Shown here piece after piece: positions 24,426-32,431 of a stretch of 64,000 nucleotides of DNA. The notes under the pieces were generated by a model. That model saw only the letters and a list, made by a program, of their open reading frames with translations. It did no database searches and was not told the DNA's origin. The DNA is from Mesorhizobium sp. GTDB lineage: Bacteria; Pseudomonadota; Alphaproteobacteria; Rhizobiales; Rhizobiaceae. Position numbers and translations under genes: made by a program. Numbering within the stretch: the first letter of the stretch is position 1; each line of letters starts with the position of its first letter. The stretch is taken from positions 1-64,000 of the forward strand of contig NZ_JAEULZ010000024.1 in assembly GCF_016793485.1 (NCBI RefSeq). The letters run 5' to 3'.

Positions 24426-25895
24426 TCAGGCTGTCATCAGCTTCTTTACTTCCCTGATATCGTCCAGAAAGCGCGCGCGTTCCGCCTCCTTATCGTTTGC
24501 ATCCGGGATGCGCAGGATGAAGGAGGGGTGGATCGTCAGGAATATTCGCAGACCATCGTCGCGCGTCACGACCTGACCGCGCATCCTGGTGATGGGGATG
24601 GCCTTGCCGAGCAGGGATAACGCGGCAGTCGCGCCGAGCGCGACGACGAGATCCGGTTTCGTGAGCGCCAGTTCCTTGTCGAGCCACCAGCGGCAGGCCT
24701 GGACCTCGCCGGCGTTCGGCTTGGAATGAATGCGACGCTTGCCGCGCGGCTCGAACTTGAAGTGCTTCACGGCGTTGGTAACATAGGTCTTGCGTCGGTC
24801 GATCTCCGCTTCGTCCAGAACCGCGTCGAAGATCTTGCCCGCCGGGCCGACGAAAGGCCGCCCGGCGATATCCTCCTGATCGCCCGGCTGCTCGCCGACG
24901 AAGACGACCTGCGGGTTGTCCGGACCTTCGCCGAAGACCGTCTGCGTGGCGTCGCGCCAGAGCGGGCAGAGGCGGCAGGATTTGGCGGACTCGCGCAATT
25001 CGCCAATCGATGTAGCGTGCGCGCTGTCGATTTCGGACGGAGAGGTCGAGCCGGCAGGCCAATGTTTCGCCTGGACGGTTGCATGATGCGGAGCGGGTGC
25101 GGTCGGCATCTTTTCGATCATCTCTTTGGCCGCGCTGTCTGCCCCGGCAACCAGAGCTTGAATGAGCGAGGCTTCCGGAAGGTTCCGCCAGTATTTCTTC
25201 GGCATCTCCTTCTGCATGGCCTTGGTCTTGAGGCGCGCCGGGTTGAAGATGTTCTCGTAGTAAGTGAGCCACAGTTCCTCGGCGGCATCGTCGGTCGGGG
25301 CGTCGCGCTTGTCCGCGCCTGATGTGAAGGTGAGTTCCGCCGTGTCCCAATGCGCACAGAGGTATGGCGTCAGGATCGACCAGCGCATGCCGGTGAAGCG
25401 ACGCACGAAGAAGGCCGCGTTGCGCTCGACGATGAAATGCTCGGGCTCGAACCACGCGACGTAGCACTCGTCCTCGGCCTCGCCGATTTTCCGGAAGCGC
25501 ACGAAGGCGCGCATCTTGTGGATGTCGCGACGGACGGACTTTTCCATCGCCTCGAAGCGACGGATGTCGGGGTCGGATGCGATCTTCAACAGGGCGGGCT
25601 CGCCGCGCATGCGCCAGAGCATACGGTAGAGCAGGGCGAAGCGTTCGGGATCGAAATGGCAGATCAGTGTTTCTGCGCGGTCGACGAATTCGCGAGGGAC
25701 AGTAAGTTGGCTGCCAGCAGGCGGGTTGGGAAGGCTGACTTCCTCAGGAGCGCCCGAACCAACGATCCACGCCACGTCCTCGGGCCTGACGCCTGATAGC
25801 GCCAGCCGCCGTGCCGCGTCGCGCCAGCCGGCGAAGTCGGTTTCGCCGGACAGGGGGACTGTGTGGGTGGAGAGGCCGAGGAGGGCGTTCTGCAT
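24426..25895 (-). CDS. udgX: DUF4130 domain fused to UdgX-type uracil-DNA glycosylase
   Basis: A 489-residue fusion. Residues about 1-260 are the DUF4130 domain (TIGR03915, of unknown function, known to co-occur with a radical SAM protein). Residues about 290-489 are a family-4-like Fe-S uracil-DNA glycosylase: cluster cysteines in CRLC (307-310) and probably Cys401, motif GEQPGDQEDIAG (334-345), and HPS (456-458). The KRRIH insertion (386-390) is the UdgX signature; in mycobacterial UdgX its histidine forms a covalent bond with the uracil-site sugar. His390 is intact, so suicidal covalent capture of abasic DNA is expected. The gene starts 2 bp after the radical SAM gene. Confidence 0.95.
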   Translation of the reverse strand: MQNALLGLSTHTVPLSGETDFAGWRDAARRLALSGVRPEDVAWIVGSGAPEEVSLPNPPAGSQLTVPREFVDRAETLICHFDPERFALLYRMLWRMRGEPALLKIASDPDIRRFEAMEKSVRRDIHKMRAFVRFRKIGEAEDECYVAWFEPEHFIVERNAAFFVRRFTGMRWSILTPYLCAHWDTAELTFTSGADKRDAPTDDAAEELWLTYYENIFNPARLKTKAMQKEMPKKYWRNLPEASLIQALVAGADSAAKEMIEKMPTAPAPHHATVQAKHWPAGSTSPSEIDSAHATSIGELRESAKSCRLCPLWRDATQTVFGEGPDNPQVVFVGEQPGDQEDIAGRPFVGPAGKIFDAVLDEAEIDRRKTYVTNAVKHFKFEPRGKRRIHSKPNAGEVQACRWWLDKELALTKPDLVVALGATAALSLLGKAIPITRMRGQVVTRDDGLRIFLTIHPSFILRIPDANDKEAERARFLDDIREVKKLMTA

Positions 25896-25897
25896 GA

Positions 25898-27133
25898 TCA
25901 GAACAGCGATAGCTGCTCGCAGGAGGAAACGATCTTCTCACGCAGAGACGACTGGTCGGTCAGGCCACCCGGCGACCAACCTTCAGCAACGATGAAGGGA
26001 CGGACTTTGGCGATGGACTGGCAGAGGCGGCCGACATCTTCGAGCCGCAGGCGGCGATGCCGGCGTGTCTCGACGATGCGGGCGACGACTTTTGCGCCAA
26101 GGCCGGGGACGCGCAGCAGAAGTTCCCTGTCAGCACGGTTGACGTCCACGGGGAACATGGCGCGGTGGCGTAGCGCCCAGGCGAGCTTGGGGTCGATCTC
26201 AAGATCGAGCATGCCGTCAGGGCGACCGTCCAGAATTTCGCGCTGTGCGAAGCCGTAGAAGCGCATCAGCCAGTCCGCCTGGTAGAGCCGGTGTTCACGC
26301 ATCAGTGGGGGCTTGCGAAGGGGAAGAGCGGACGAGGAGTCGGGTATGGGGCTGAAGGCGGAATAGTAGACGCGGCGCAGGTGGTAGCTGCCGTAGAGGC
26401 GCGCGCTGGTCTGCAGGATGCCGGCGTCGGGCGTGGCGTCCGCGCCGATGATCATCTGCGTCGACTGGCCGCCGGTGGCGAAGCGCTGGCGTTTCTTGGT
26501 CTTGAGGGTAGGTTCGGATTTTTCCTCGATCCGGGAGCGGAGTGCGGCCATCGAAAGTCGAATGGTCTCAGGCTTCTTTTCCGGGGCCAGTTTCTTCACG
26601 CCTTCGTCGGTCGGCAGCTCGATGTTGATCGACAGGCGGTCGGCGTAGCGGCCGGCGGCGTCGAGCAGTTCCTGCGAGCATTCGGGGATCGTCTTGAGGT
26701 GGATGTAGCCGGCGAAATTTTCCTCCTCGCGCAGGCGGCGTGCGACCTCCACCAGCTCGCCCATGGTCTCGTCGGGCGAGCGGATGACGCCAGACGAGAG
26801 AAACAGGCCCTCAATGTAGTTACGCTTGTAGAAGGTGACGGTCAGCTGCACGACCTCGTCGACCGTGAACCGGGCGCGGCGGACATTCGAGGACGAGCGG
26901 TTGATGCAATAGCTGCAATCGTAGATGCAGAAATTGGTGAGCAGGATTTTCAGGAGCGAGATGCAGCGGCCGTCCGGCGCGTAGGAATGACAGATGCCCA
27001 TGCCCTCGGTCGAGCCAATGCCGCCGGATTTGCGCGAATCGCGCTTGGCTGCGCCGGATGATGCGCAGGAGGCGTCGTATTTCGCGGCGTCGGACAGGAT
27101 CGCCAGCTTTTCGCGGGTGGTGAGGACAGCCAT
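25898..27133 (-). CDS. Putative DNA modification/repair radical SAM protein (UdgX-linked)
   Basis: A 411-residue radical SAM protein of the TIGR03916 type. The [4Fe-4S]/SAM motif CIYDCSYC gives Cys69, Cys73 and Cys76; extra cysteines at 23, 48 and 57 are typical of the family N-terminus (AAKYDASCASSG). Near the C-terminus (about 340-375) is a helix-hairpin-helix DNA-binding element (LLLRVPGLGAKVVARIVETR), which supports action on DNA. The family is known only by association with UDG-like proteins; no substrate is established. The start lies 2 bp after a GTTC-N7-GTTC box and has no Shine-Dalgarno, so the mRNA may be nearly leaderless. Confidence 0.92.
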   Translation of the reverse strand: MAVLTTREKLAILSDAAKYDASCASSGAAKRDSRKSGGIGSTEGMGICHSYAPDGRCISLLKILLTNFCIYDCSYCINRSSSNVRRARFTVDEVVQLTVTFYKRNYIEGLFLSSGVIRSPDETMGELVEVARRLREEENFAGYIHLKTIPECSQELLDAAGRYADRLSINIELPTDEGVKKLAPEKKPETIRLSMAALRSRIEEKSEPTLKTKKRQRFATGGQSTQMIIGADATPDAGILQTSARLYGSYHLRRVYYSAFSPIPDSSSALPLRKPPLMREHRLYQADWLMRFYGFAQREILDGRPDGMLDLEIDPKLAWALRHRAMFPVDVNRADRELLLRVPGLGAKVVARIVETRRHRRLRLEDVGRLCQSIAKVRPFIVAEGWSPGGLTDQSSLREKIVSSCEQLSLF

Positions 27134-27135
27134 TC

Positions 27136-27150
27136 GTTCATGATATGTTC
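27136..27150 (-). promoter_or_regulatory. LexA (SOS) box before the radical SAM/udgX operon
   Basis: On the gene's strand the site reads GAAC-ATATCAT-GAAC, a perfect direct repeat with 7-bp spacing. This is exactly the alphaproteobacterial LexA box (GTTC-N7-GTTC on the other strand). It ends 2 bp before the start codon, where bound LexA would block transcription start. Seen: the sequence and spacing. Known: the box from Rhizobium and Rhodobacter recA/lexA promoters. Inferred: DNA-damage induction of this operon. Confidence 0.8.
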
Positions 27151-27152
27151 TT

Positions 27153-27181
27153 TAGATATGGCGCGCCATATCTTTTGTTAA
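27153..27181 (-). promoter_or_regulatory. Promoter and 20-bp perfect palindrome of the radical SAM/udgX operon
   Basis: The palindrome AGATATGGCGCGCCATATCT occupies 27154-27173. It is bracketed by a possible -35 TTAACA (27176-27181) and -10 TATCTA (27153-27158) spaced 17 bp, although the -10 match is poor. Start of transcription would then fall inside the LexA box. The palindrome may be a second operator or a DNA-structure element; no known consensus matches. Confidence 0.5.
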
Positions 27182-27189
27182 GGCCGGGT

Positions 27190-28581
27190 TCAGACCTCGT
27201 GCAGATAGAGGTGGTAGTCGAGTTCGCTGACAGTGCGGGCGACGCGCAGATATTCCGCCTGCTTGATGGCGGTGAAGGTGCGGTGCATGTCCTCGCCGAG
27301 CGCCTGCTTCAGGAAAGACGATGCCTTTGCGGCCTCGATGGCGGAACGCCAGTCGGGCGGCATGGTGGAAGGCTTGTCCTGCGCAGCCTCATAGCCGTTA
27401 CCGGACACTTCCGGGCCGGGGTCGAGCTTTTCGTCGAGGCCTTTCGCGATGCCGGCCAGCACGGTCGCGGCGACCAGATAGGGGTTGGCGTCGACGCCGG
27501 ACGGGCGGTGTTCTATGCGGCGCGCGGCGAGACTGCCGGCTGGTACGCGTAGCGCGACCGAACGGTTGTTGACACCCCATGTCGGCGCGACTGGCGCATA
27601 AGACTGCGAGACGAAACGCCGCCAGGAATTGGCGTGAGGGGCGAAGACCAGCATTGATTCGGCCATGGTCGCCGAAAGGCCGCCGAGCGCGTGGAGCAGG
27701 GTGGGCGACCACGTGCCTTCGTGTTCCTCGGCGAAGACGTTGCGGCCGTTGGCGTCCTGCATCGAGACATGGAGATGCATGCCGGAGCCGGCGTATTTTT
27801 CGATCGGCTTGGCCATGAAGCAGGCGGTGACGCCGTGGCGGCGCGCCTGTGCGCGGACGAGGCGCTTCAGCATCAGCAGGTCGTCGGCGGCCTGCAGGAT
27901 GTTCTTGCGATAGTTCAACGTGAGTTCGTACTGGCCCGGCGCATATTCGGAGATGACGGTTTCGGCGGGGATGCCTTGCGCCTTCGCGGCGGCGTAGATG
28001 TCGGAGAACAGCGGCTCCATGCCGTGCAAATGATCGACCGAATAGACTTCGGTCTTGCCGCTCCTGCGGCCGTCGAGCACGGCGGTTGCAGGCTGTACTC
28101 GACCTTCGGCGTCGCGCTCATTGGCAAGCAGGAAGAATTCAAGTTCGAAGGCGCCTGCGGGGAACAGACCCTTAGCCGCGAAGGCATCGACCTGACGGGC
28201 CAGCGCATGGCGCGGGTCCGAGGTCATTGGCGTGCCGTCGAGGAGGTACATCGACATCAGCACCTGTCCGCGCGCCGGCGACGTGCCGTGCAGCGGCTTC
28301 AGCGTGCCTGGGATCGGCCATGCGCGCAGGTCGCCGTCGCCGGAATCCCAGATCAGGCCGGTTTCGTGAACATCCTCGCCGGTGATGTCGAGACCGAGGA
28401 TCGAGATGGGCAGATGGCGGCCGTTTTCGTAGAGACCCATCAGTTCGTGGCGGCGGATGATCTTGCCACGTCCGACCCCGTTGGCGTCGGTGAGCACGAT
28501 GTCGAACGCCTCGATCTCGGGATGGGCGTCGAGAAAGGATTTTGCCTCGTCTAGGGTGGAGCCGGAGGAGGAGGTCATCAT
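27190..28581 (-). CDS. Glutamine synthetase-family ligase (gamma-glutamylpolyamine/amine synthetase-like)
   Basis: A 463-residue GS-fold enzyme. Beta-grasp and catalytic domains are visible: DANGVGRGKI, FELEFFLL (first metal Glu), EYAPGQYELTL, the ATP-site strand GSGMHLHVSM, NSWRRF and the RIEHRPSGVDANPYLVAA segment. Such paralogues (PuuA, GlnA3, GlnII-like) ligate glutamate to putrescine, ethanolamine or other amines rather than to ammonia. It follows a class III aminotransferase on the same strand, so amine or polyamine catabolism is likely. Two consecutive ATGs (28581, 28578) follow a CAGGAG site. It is not the housekeeping glnA, judging from length and from missing adenylylation-loop wording. 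Confidence 0.85.
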   Translation of the reverse strand: MMTSSSGSTLDEAKSFLDAHPEIEAFDIVLTDANGVGRGKIIRRHELMGLYENGRHLPISILGLDITGEDVHETGLIWDSGDGDLRAWPIPGTLKPLHGTSPARGQVLMSMYLLDGTPMTSDPRHALARQVDAFAAKGLFPAGAFELEFFLLANERDAEGRVQPATAVLDGRRSGKTEVYSVDHLHGMEPLFSDIYAAAKAQGIPAETVISEYAPGQYELTLNYRKNILQAADDLLMLKRLVRAQARRHGVTACFMAKPIEKYAGSGMHLHVSMQDANGRNVFAEEHEGTWSPTLLHALGGLSATMAESMLVFAPHANSWRRFVSQSYAPVAPTWGVNNRSVALRVPAGSLAARRIEHRPSGVDANPYLVAATVLAGIAKGLDEKLDPGPEVSGNGYEAAQDKPSTMPPDWRSAIEAAKASSFLKQALGEDMHRTFTAIKQAEYLRVARTVSELDYHLYLHEV

Positions 28582-28629
28582 TGGCGGCTCCTGGCAAATT
28601 GGCGCAACGAAAAACGGTGGCGCGGAGAA

Positions 28630-28726
28630 CCCCCACCCCTAACCCCTCCCCACAAGGGGGAGTGGGACTTGGCACCGGCGTTTTGGAATCTCCCTCCCCC
28701 TTGTGGGGAGGGGTTAGGGGTGGGGG
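28630..28726. repeat. Long inverted repeat (33-bp arms) of the GC-rich repeat family
   Basis: Two perfect 33-bp arms, each of the CCCCCACCCCTAACCCCTCC...ACAAGGGGGAG type (28630-28662 and 28694-28726), face each other across a 31-bp spacer. They are two opposed copies of the element also found at 5549 and 18235. They lie in the gap between the aminotransferase and the glutamine-synthetase-like gene, so a transcript of both would carry a very stable hairpin. Confidence 0.9.
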
Positions 28727-28750
28727 TGTTCGTAGAGCGCAGCATTTCAG

Positions 28751-30133
28751 TCATTCCGCCAAATCCTTGGCAACCTCGCCGAAGGCGCGGACGAGGCGGT
28801 CGACCTGACGCGCGGTGGTGGCGGGCGAGATCAGCATCATGTTGTGGAACGGCGCGATCAGCACGCCGCGATTGACCAGGGCGACGTGGATCGCGGCTTC
28901 CAGCGCGGGCGCATGAGCCTTTTCGGCCTCGGCTCCATTGCGTAGCGGGCTGGGCGCGCAGATGAATTCCACGCGGGCGCCGACGCGGGCGACATGCCAT
29001 GGCAACGTGTTCTTCGCGATCGAGGCGGACAGGCCGGTGGCGAGGCGCGCAGCCAGCGTCTCCATGCGGGCGTAGTTTTCCTCGGTCATCACCTCTTCCA
29101 GCGTCGCGCGCATGGCGGCGAACTGGAGCGGGTTGGCGGAGAGCGTGGTGCCCATGCCGGAATAGCCCGGCTCCTTGACGCGTTCATATGCGCGGTAGCG
29201 CCGCGCGACATCGGCGCTCATGCCCCAGACCGACGCGGGAACGCCGCCCGCGACCGGCTTGCCAAGCACGAAGAGATCGGGCTTCAGGCCAAAACGCCGG
29301 GTATAGCCGCCAGGTCCGGTGGAGATGGTGTGGGTCTCGTCGATCAGCAGAAGCGTGCCGGTCTGCTTGGTGATACGGCGCAGCGCTTCGTGGAAACCGC
29401 GGGCGGGCGGGACCATGCAGGAGTTGGTCAGCACGGGCTCGGTGATGACGCAGGCGACGTCCTCGGCAGCGAGCGCTTTTTCCAGCGCGGAAATGTCGTT
29501 GAACTCTATGACTTTCGTCGCCTTGGTGAGGTCGCGGAATTCGCCGGACAGGCCGGGACGATTGACCGCCTTTCCATCGACGAGGCGCACCATCGTTTCG
29601 TCCACCGAGCCGTGGTAGCAGCCGTTGAAGACGAGGATATTCGAGCGACCGGTGACGGCGCGCGCGACCCGTAGCGCGAAACGGTTGGCGTCGGTGGCGG
29701 TCGTCGCAATTTGCCATTCGGCCAGGCCGAAGCGATCCGAGAGCAGCCTGCCGATAACGAGGGTATCCTCGTCCGGCAGCATATAGGTCAGGCCGCGATC
29801 CGCCTGCCTGCGGATGGCGCGGGCCACCGGCGGAGGCGAATGGCCGAACATGGAGCCTGTGTCGCCGAGGCAGAAATCATCGAGCCTGATGCCGTCGATG
29901 TCGAGGATGGTCGCCCCGCGCGCTCGGTCCACGATGATCGGGAACGGCGTGGGCCAATCGTTCATCCAGTGCATGGGAACGCCGCCGAAGAAGCCAGCGA
30001 TGCCCTTGCCGAAGGCGGCCTCGGATTTCGGACGCGCGGCGCGGAAACGTTCCGCTTCGGCTGCCCGGAGCTTACGGATACGGGCAAAACCTATGCCGCC
30101 CTGAGTCTGCTTGTCGTTTCCCGCCTTAGCCAT
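28751..30133 (-). CDS. Class III PLP-dependent aminotransferase
   Basis: A 460-residue fold-type I transaminase of the glutamate-1-semialdehyde/omega-amino acid group. Features: DIDGIRLDDFCLGDTGSMFG near the small-domain start, the NGCYHGSVDE segment, LLLIDETHTIS containing the PLP-binding Asp-equivalent, and FVLGKPVAGGVPA with the Schiff-base Lys. It is not hemL, because the neighbours are a GS-like ligase and repeats rather than haem genes and the sequence differs in the conserved GSA blocks. Likely role is removal of an amino group in amine catabolism with the downstream ligase; the substrate is unknown. Confidence 0.87.
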   Translation of the reverse strand: MAKAGNDKQTQGGIGFARIRKLRAAEAERFRAARPKSEAAFGKGIAGFFGGVPMHWMNDWPTPFPIIVDRARGATILDIDGIRLDDFCLGDTGSMFGHSPPPVARAIRRQADRGLTYMLPDEDTLVIGRLLSDRFGLAEWQIATTATDANRFALRVARAVTGRSNILVFNGCYHGSVDETMVRLVDGKAVNRPGLSGEFRDLTKATKVIEFNDISALEKALAAEDVACVITEPVLTNSCMVPPARGFHEALRRITKQTGTLLLIDETHTISTGPGGYTRRFGLKPDLFVLGKPVAGGVPASVWGMSADVARRYRAYERVKEPGYSGMGTTLSANPLQFAAMRATLEEVMTEENYARMETLAARLATGLSASIAKNTLPWHVARVGARVEFICAPSPLRNGAEAEKAHAPALEAAIHVALVNRGVLIAPFHNMMLISPATTARQVDRLVRAFGEVAKDLAE

Positions 30134-30205
30134 CGACAGCCTCCCTTCGAGGATGTCCTAGCGGGCTAAAGGGGAACAGGCAATGAGCCCGACTTGACCC
30201 AGGAA

Positions 30206-31828
30206 CTAACTGCGCAGTCCCGGCGCTTCGTGGCCGGAGCGCTCGACATATTCCGTATAGCCGCCGCCATAGGCGTGGATGCCGTCGTCCGTGAGTTCCA
30301 GCACGCGGTTAGAGAGGGCGGCGAGGAAGTGGCGATCGTGCGAGACGAAAAGCATGGTGCCTTCGTACTGCTCCAGCGCTGCGATCAGCATTTCCTTCGT
30401 CGCCATGTCGAGATGGTTGGTCGGCTCATCGAGGACGAGGAAGTTGGGCGGGTCGAACAGCATCATGGCCATGACCAGGCGCGCTTTCTCGCCGCCTGAC
30501 AGCACGCGACATTTCTTGTCGATCTCGTCGCCTGAAAAGCCGAAGCAGCCGGCAAGTGCCCGAAGCGGCGCCTGCCCCGCCTGCGGGAAGGCATCTTCCA
30601 GCGACTGGAAGACGGTGCGTTCGCCTTCGAGCACCTCCATCGCGTGCTGCGCGAAATAAGCCATCTTGACGCTGGGGCCTCGCGCGACCGTGCCCTGGTC
30701 AGGCTCGACCGCGCCGGTGGCGAGTTTCAGCAGCGTCGACTTTCCGGCGCCATTGACGCCCATGATGCACCAGCGCTCGCGACGCCTGACCTGGAAGTCG
30801 AGGCCGTCATAGATGGTTCGGCTGCCGTAGCGCTTGTGCACGTTCTTGAGCGTCACGATGTCTTCGCCCGAACGCGGCGCGGGCTGGAACTCGAACTTCA
30901 CGGTCTGGCGGCGCTTCGGCGGCTCGACCTTCTCGATCTTGTCGAGCTTCTTGACCCGGCTCTGCACCTGCGCTGCGTGCGAGGCGCGCGCCTTGAATCG
31001 CTCGATGAAGGCGATCTCCTTGGCAAGCATCGCCTGCTGGCGCTCGAACTGCGCCTGCATCTGCTTTTCAGCAATCGCGCGCTGCTGCACGTAGAATTCG
31101 TAGTCGCCGGAATAGCTAGTCAGCGAACCGCCGTCGATCTCGACGATCTTCGTGACGATGCGGTTCATGAACTCGCGGTCGTGCGAAGTCATCAACAGAG
31201 CGCCGTCGTAACCTTTGAGGAAATCCTCCAGCCAGATCAGGCTTTCGAGATCGAGATGGTTGCTCGGCTCGTCGAGCAGCATGGCGTCGGGGCGCATCAG
31301 GAGGATGCGGGCGAGTGCTACGCGCATTTTCCAGCCGCCGGAGAGCGCATCGACGGGCCCGTCCATCATTTCCTGACTGAAGCCGAGACCGGCAAGCACT
31401 TCGCGCGAGCGGCCATCCAGCGCATAGCCGTCGAGGTCCTCGAACTGCGCCTGAAGCTCGCCATAGCGCTCGATAATGGCGTCCATCTCGTCCGCCTTGT
31501 CCGGGTCAGCCATGGCGGCTTCGAGGTCGCGCATCTCATTTGCGACCGCGCTCACGGGGCCAGCACCTTCCATGACCTCGGCGACCACGCTGCGGCCGGC
31601 CATCTCGCCGACGTCCTGGCTGAAATAGCCGATGGTGATGCCGCGGTCGGTCGACACCTGGCCTTCGTCGGGCTGTTCCTGTCCGGTGACCATGCGGAAC
31701 AGCGTCGTCTTGCCGGCGCCGTTGGGGCCGACGAGGCCGACCTTCTCGCCCTTCTGGATGGCGGCGGACGCTTCGATGAAGACGATCTGCTTGCCGTTCT
31801 GCTTGCTGATGTTTTCGAGACGAATCAT
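30206..31828 (-). CDS. ABC-F family ATPase (Uup/EttA-like)
   Basis: A 540-residue soluble protein with two ABC domains and no membrane part. Walker A motifs are GPNGAGKTT and GVNGAGKST; signature motifs are LSGGWKMR and LSGGEKAR; Walker B are MLLDEPSNHLDLE and LVLDEPTNHLDMA. Between the domains is the charged linker (about residues 250-320, QMQAQFERQQAMLAKEIAFIERFKARA split) typical of ABC-F ribosome-associated factors. Probable role is relief of stalled translation or ribosome protection. The ATG at 31828 (MIRLENISKQ) gives the family start; the frame is open further upstream but that part is not conserved. Confidence 0.92.
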   Translation of the reverse strand: MIRLENISKQNGKQIVFIEASAAIQKGEKVGLVGPNGAGKTTLFRMVTGQEQPDEGQVSTDRGITIGYFSQDVGEMAGRSVVAEVMEGAGPVSAVANEMRDLEAAMADPDKADEMDAIIERYGELQAQFEDLDGYALDGRSREVLAGLGFSQEMMDGPVDALSGGWKMRVALARILLMRPDAMLLDEPSNHLDLESLIWLEDFLKGYDGALLMTSHDREFMNRIVTKIVEIDGGSLTSYSGDYEFYVQQRAIAEKQMQAQFERQQAMLAKEIAFIERFKARASHAAQVQSRVKKLDKIEKVEPPKRRQTVKFEFQPAPRSGEDIVTLKNVHKRYGSRTIYDGLDFQVRRRERWCIMGVNGAGKSTLLKLATGAVEPDQGTVARGPSVKMAYFAQHAMEVLEGERTVFQSLEDAFPQAGQAPLRALAGCFGFSGDEIDKKCRVLSGGEKARLVMAMMLFDPPNFLVLDEPTNHLDMATKEMLIAALEQYEGTMLFVSHDRHFLAALSNRVLELTDDGIHAYGGGYTEYVERSGHEAPGLRS

Positions 31829-31963
31829 GAAATGACGCTTATTCGGGAGGTTTAGCCCGCGCCCATACGCGATGAACCGTGTACGCGAAAGCCCGCCGGG
31901 GCGGGGCGACTTGACCCACCCGGCCTTTTGCGTGTGAATGCATGGCGGTTCGGGGGAAATTTC

Positions 31964-32425
31964 ATGCGTCTGGTTGCTGTTGCGGTTCTCTCGATATGTG
32001 CCGGCGAGGCACTGGCGTCCGGCGGACTTAGTTGCGAGGCGAAGGACAAAGCCGTTTCGTTCGATGTCAGCGCCGGTGTCTCTCGCGGCCTTGGAGCCGC
32101 GATCTTCAGCTTCAATGGAGCGGTGAAGGTCGCTGACAAGAAGGTTGCCACCGATCTGGCGAACACAGCTTTCGAACTCGATCATGTTGCGCAATACTGG
32201 CTGGACGGTGAGGAACTGAGGCTGCGGCTTTACCGTGAGCACGAAGGCGACAAACCGCATGGATATGTCGAACTCGAGATCCTGACCAAGGCGCTTCCGG
32301 GGGATGACGGCGAAGGCATCTATGAAGGCAGCTATTCGCTCGGCACCTACGACACGGTGGACGAGAACACCGTCGAAGCCATTACATCGAGCTATGAGGG
32401 CAAGGTTTCCTGCTTCGTGGAGTAG
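31964..32425 (+). CDS. Secreted hypothetical protein
   Basis: A 153-residue protein of unknown function. The N-terminal stretch (MRLVAVAVLSICAGEALASGG) is a signal peptide with a likely cut after ALA-S, so the product is periplasmic. Two cysteines (in LSCEAK and VSCFVE at the far C-terminus) could form a disulfide. The mature part is rich in beta-type strands and has no motif I recognise. The start follows CGGGGGAAATTTC. It is convergent with the WD40 gene, 6 bp apart. Confidence 0.75.
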   Translation: MRLVAVAVLSICAGEALASGGLSCEAKDKAVSFDVSAGVSRGLGAAIFSFNGAVKVADKKVATDLANTAFELDHVAQYWLDGEELRLRLYREHEGDKPHGYVELEILTKALPGDDGEGIYEGSYSLGTYDTVDENTVEAITSSYEGKVSCFVE

Positions 32426-32431
32426 GCGGCG

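Noticed and set aside
28630-28726. A small CRISPR or an insertion-sequence end
   Set aside because: There are only two inverted arms, no spacer series, no transposase and no visible target duplication. It fits a dispersed palindromic repeat.
28751-30133. Glutamate-1-semialdehyde aminomutase (hemL)
   Set aside because: The fold is shared, but sequence blocks and context (GS-like ligase, no haem genes) fit a catabolic class III transaminase.
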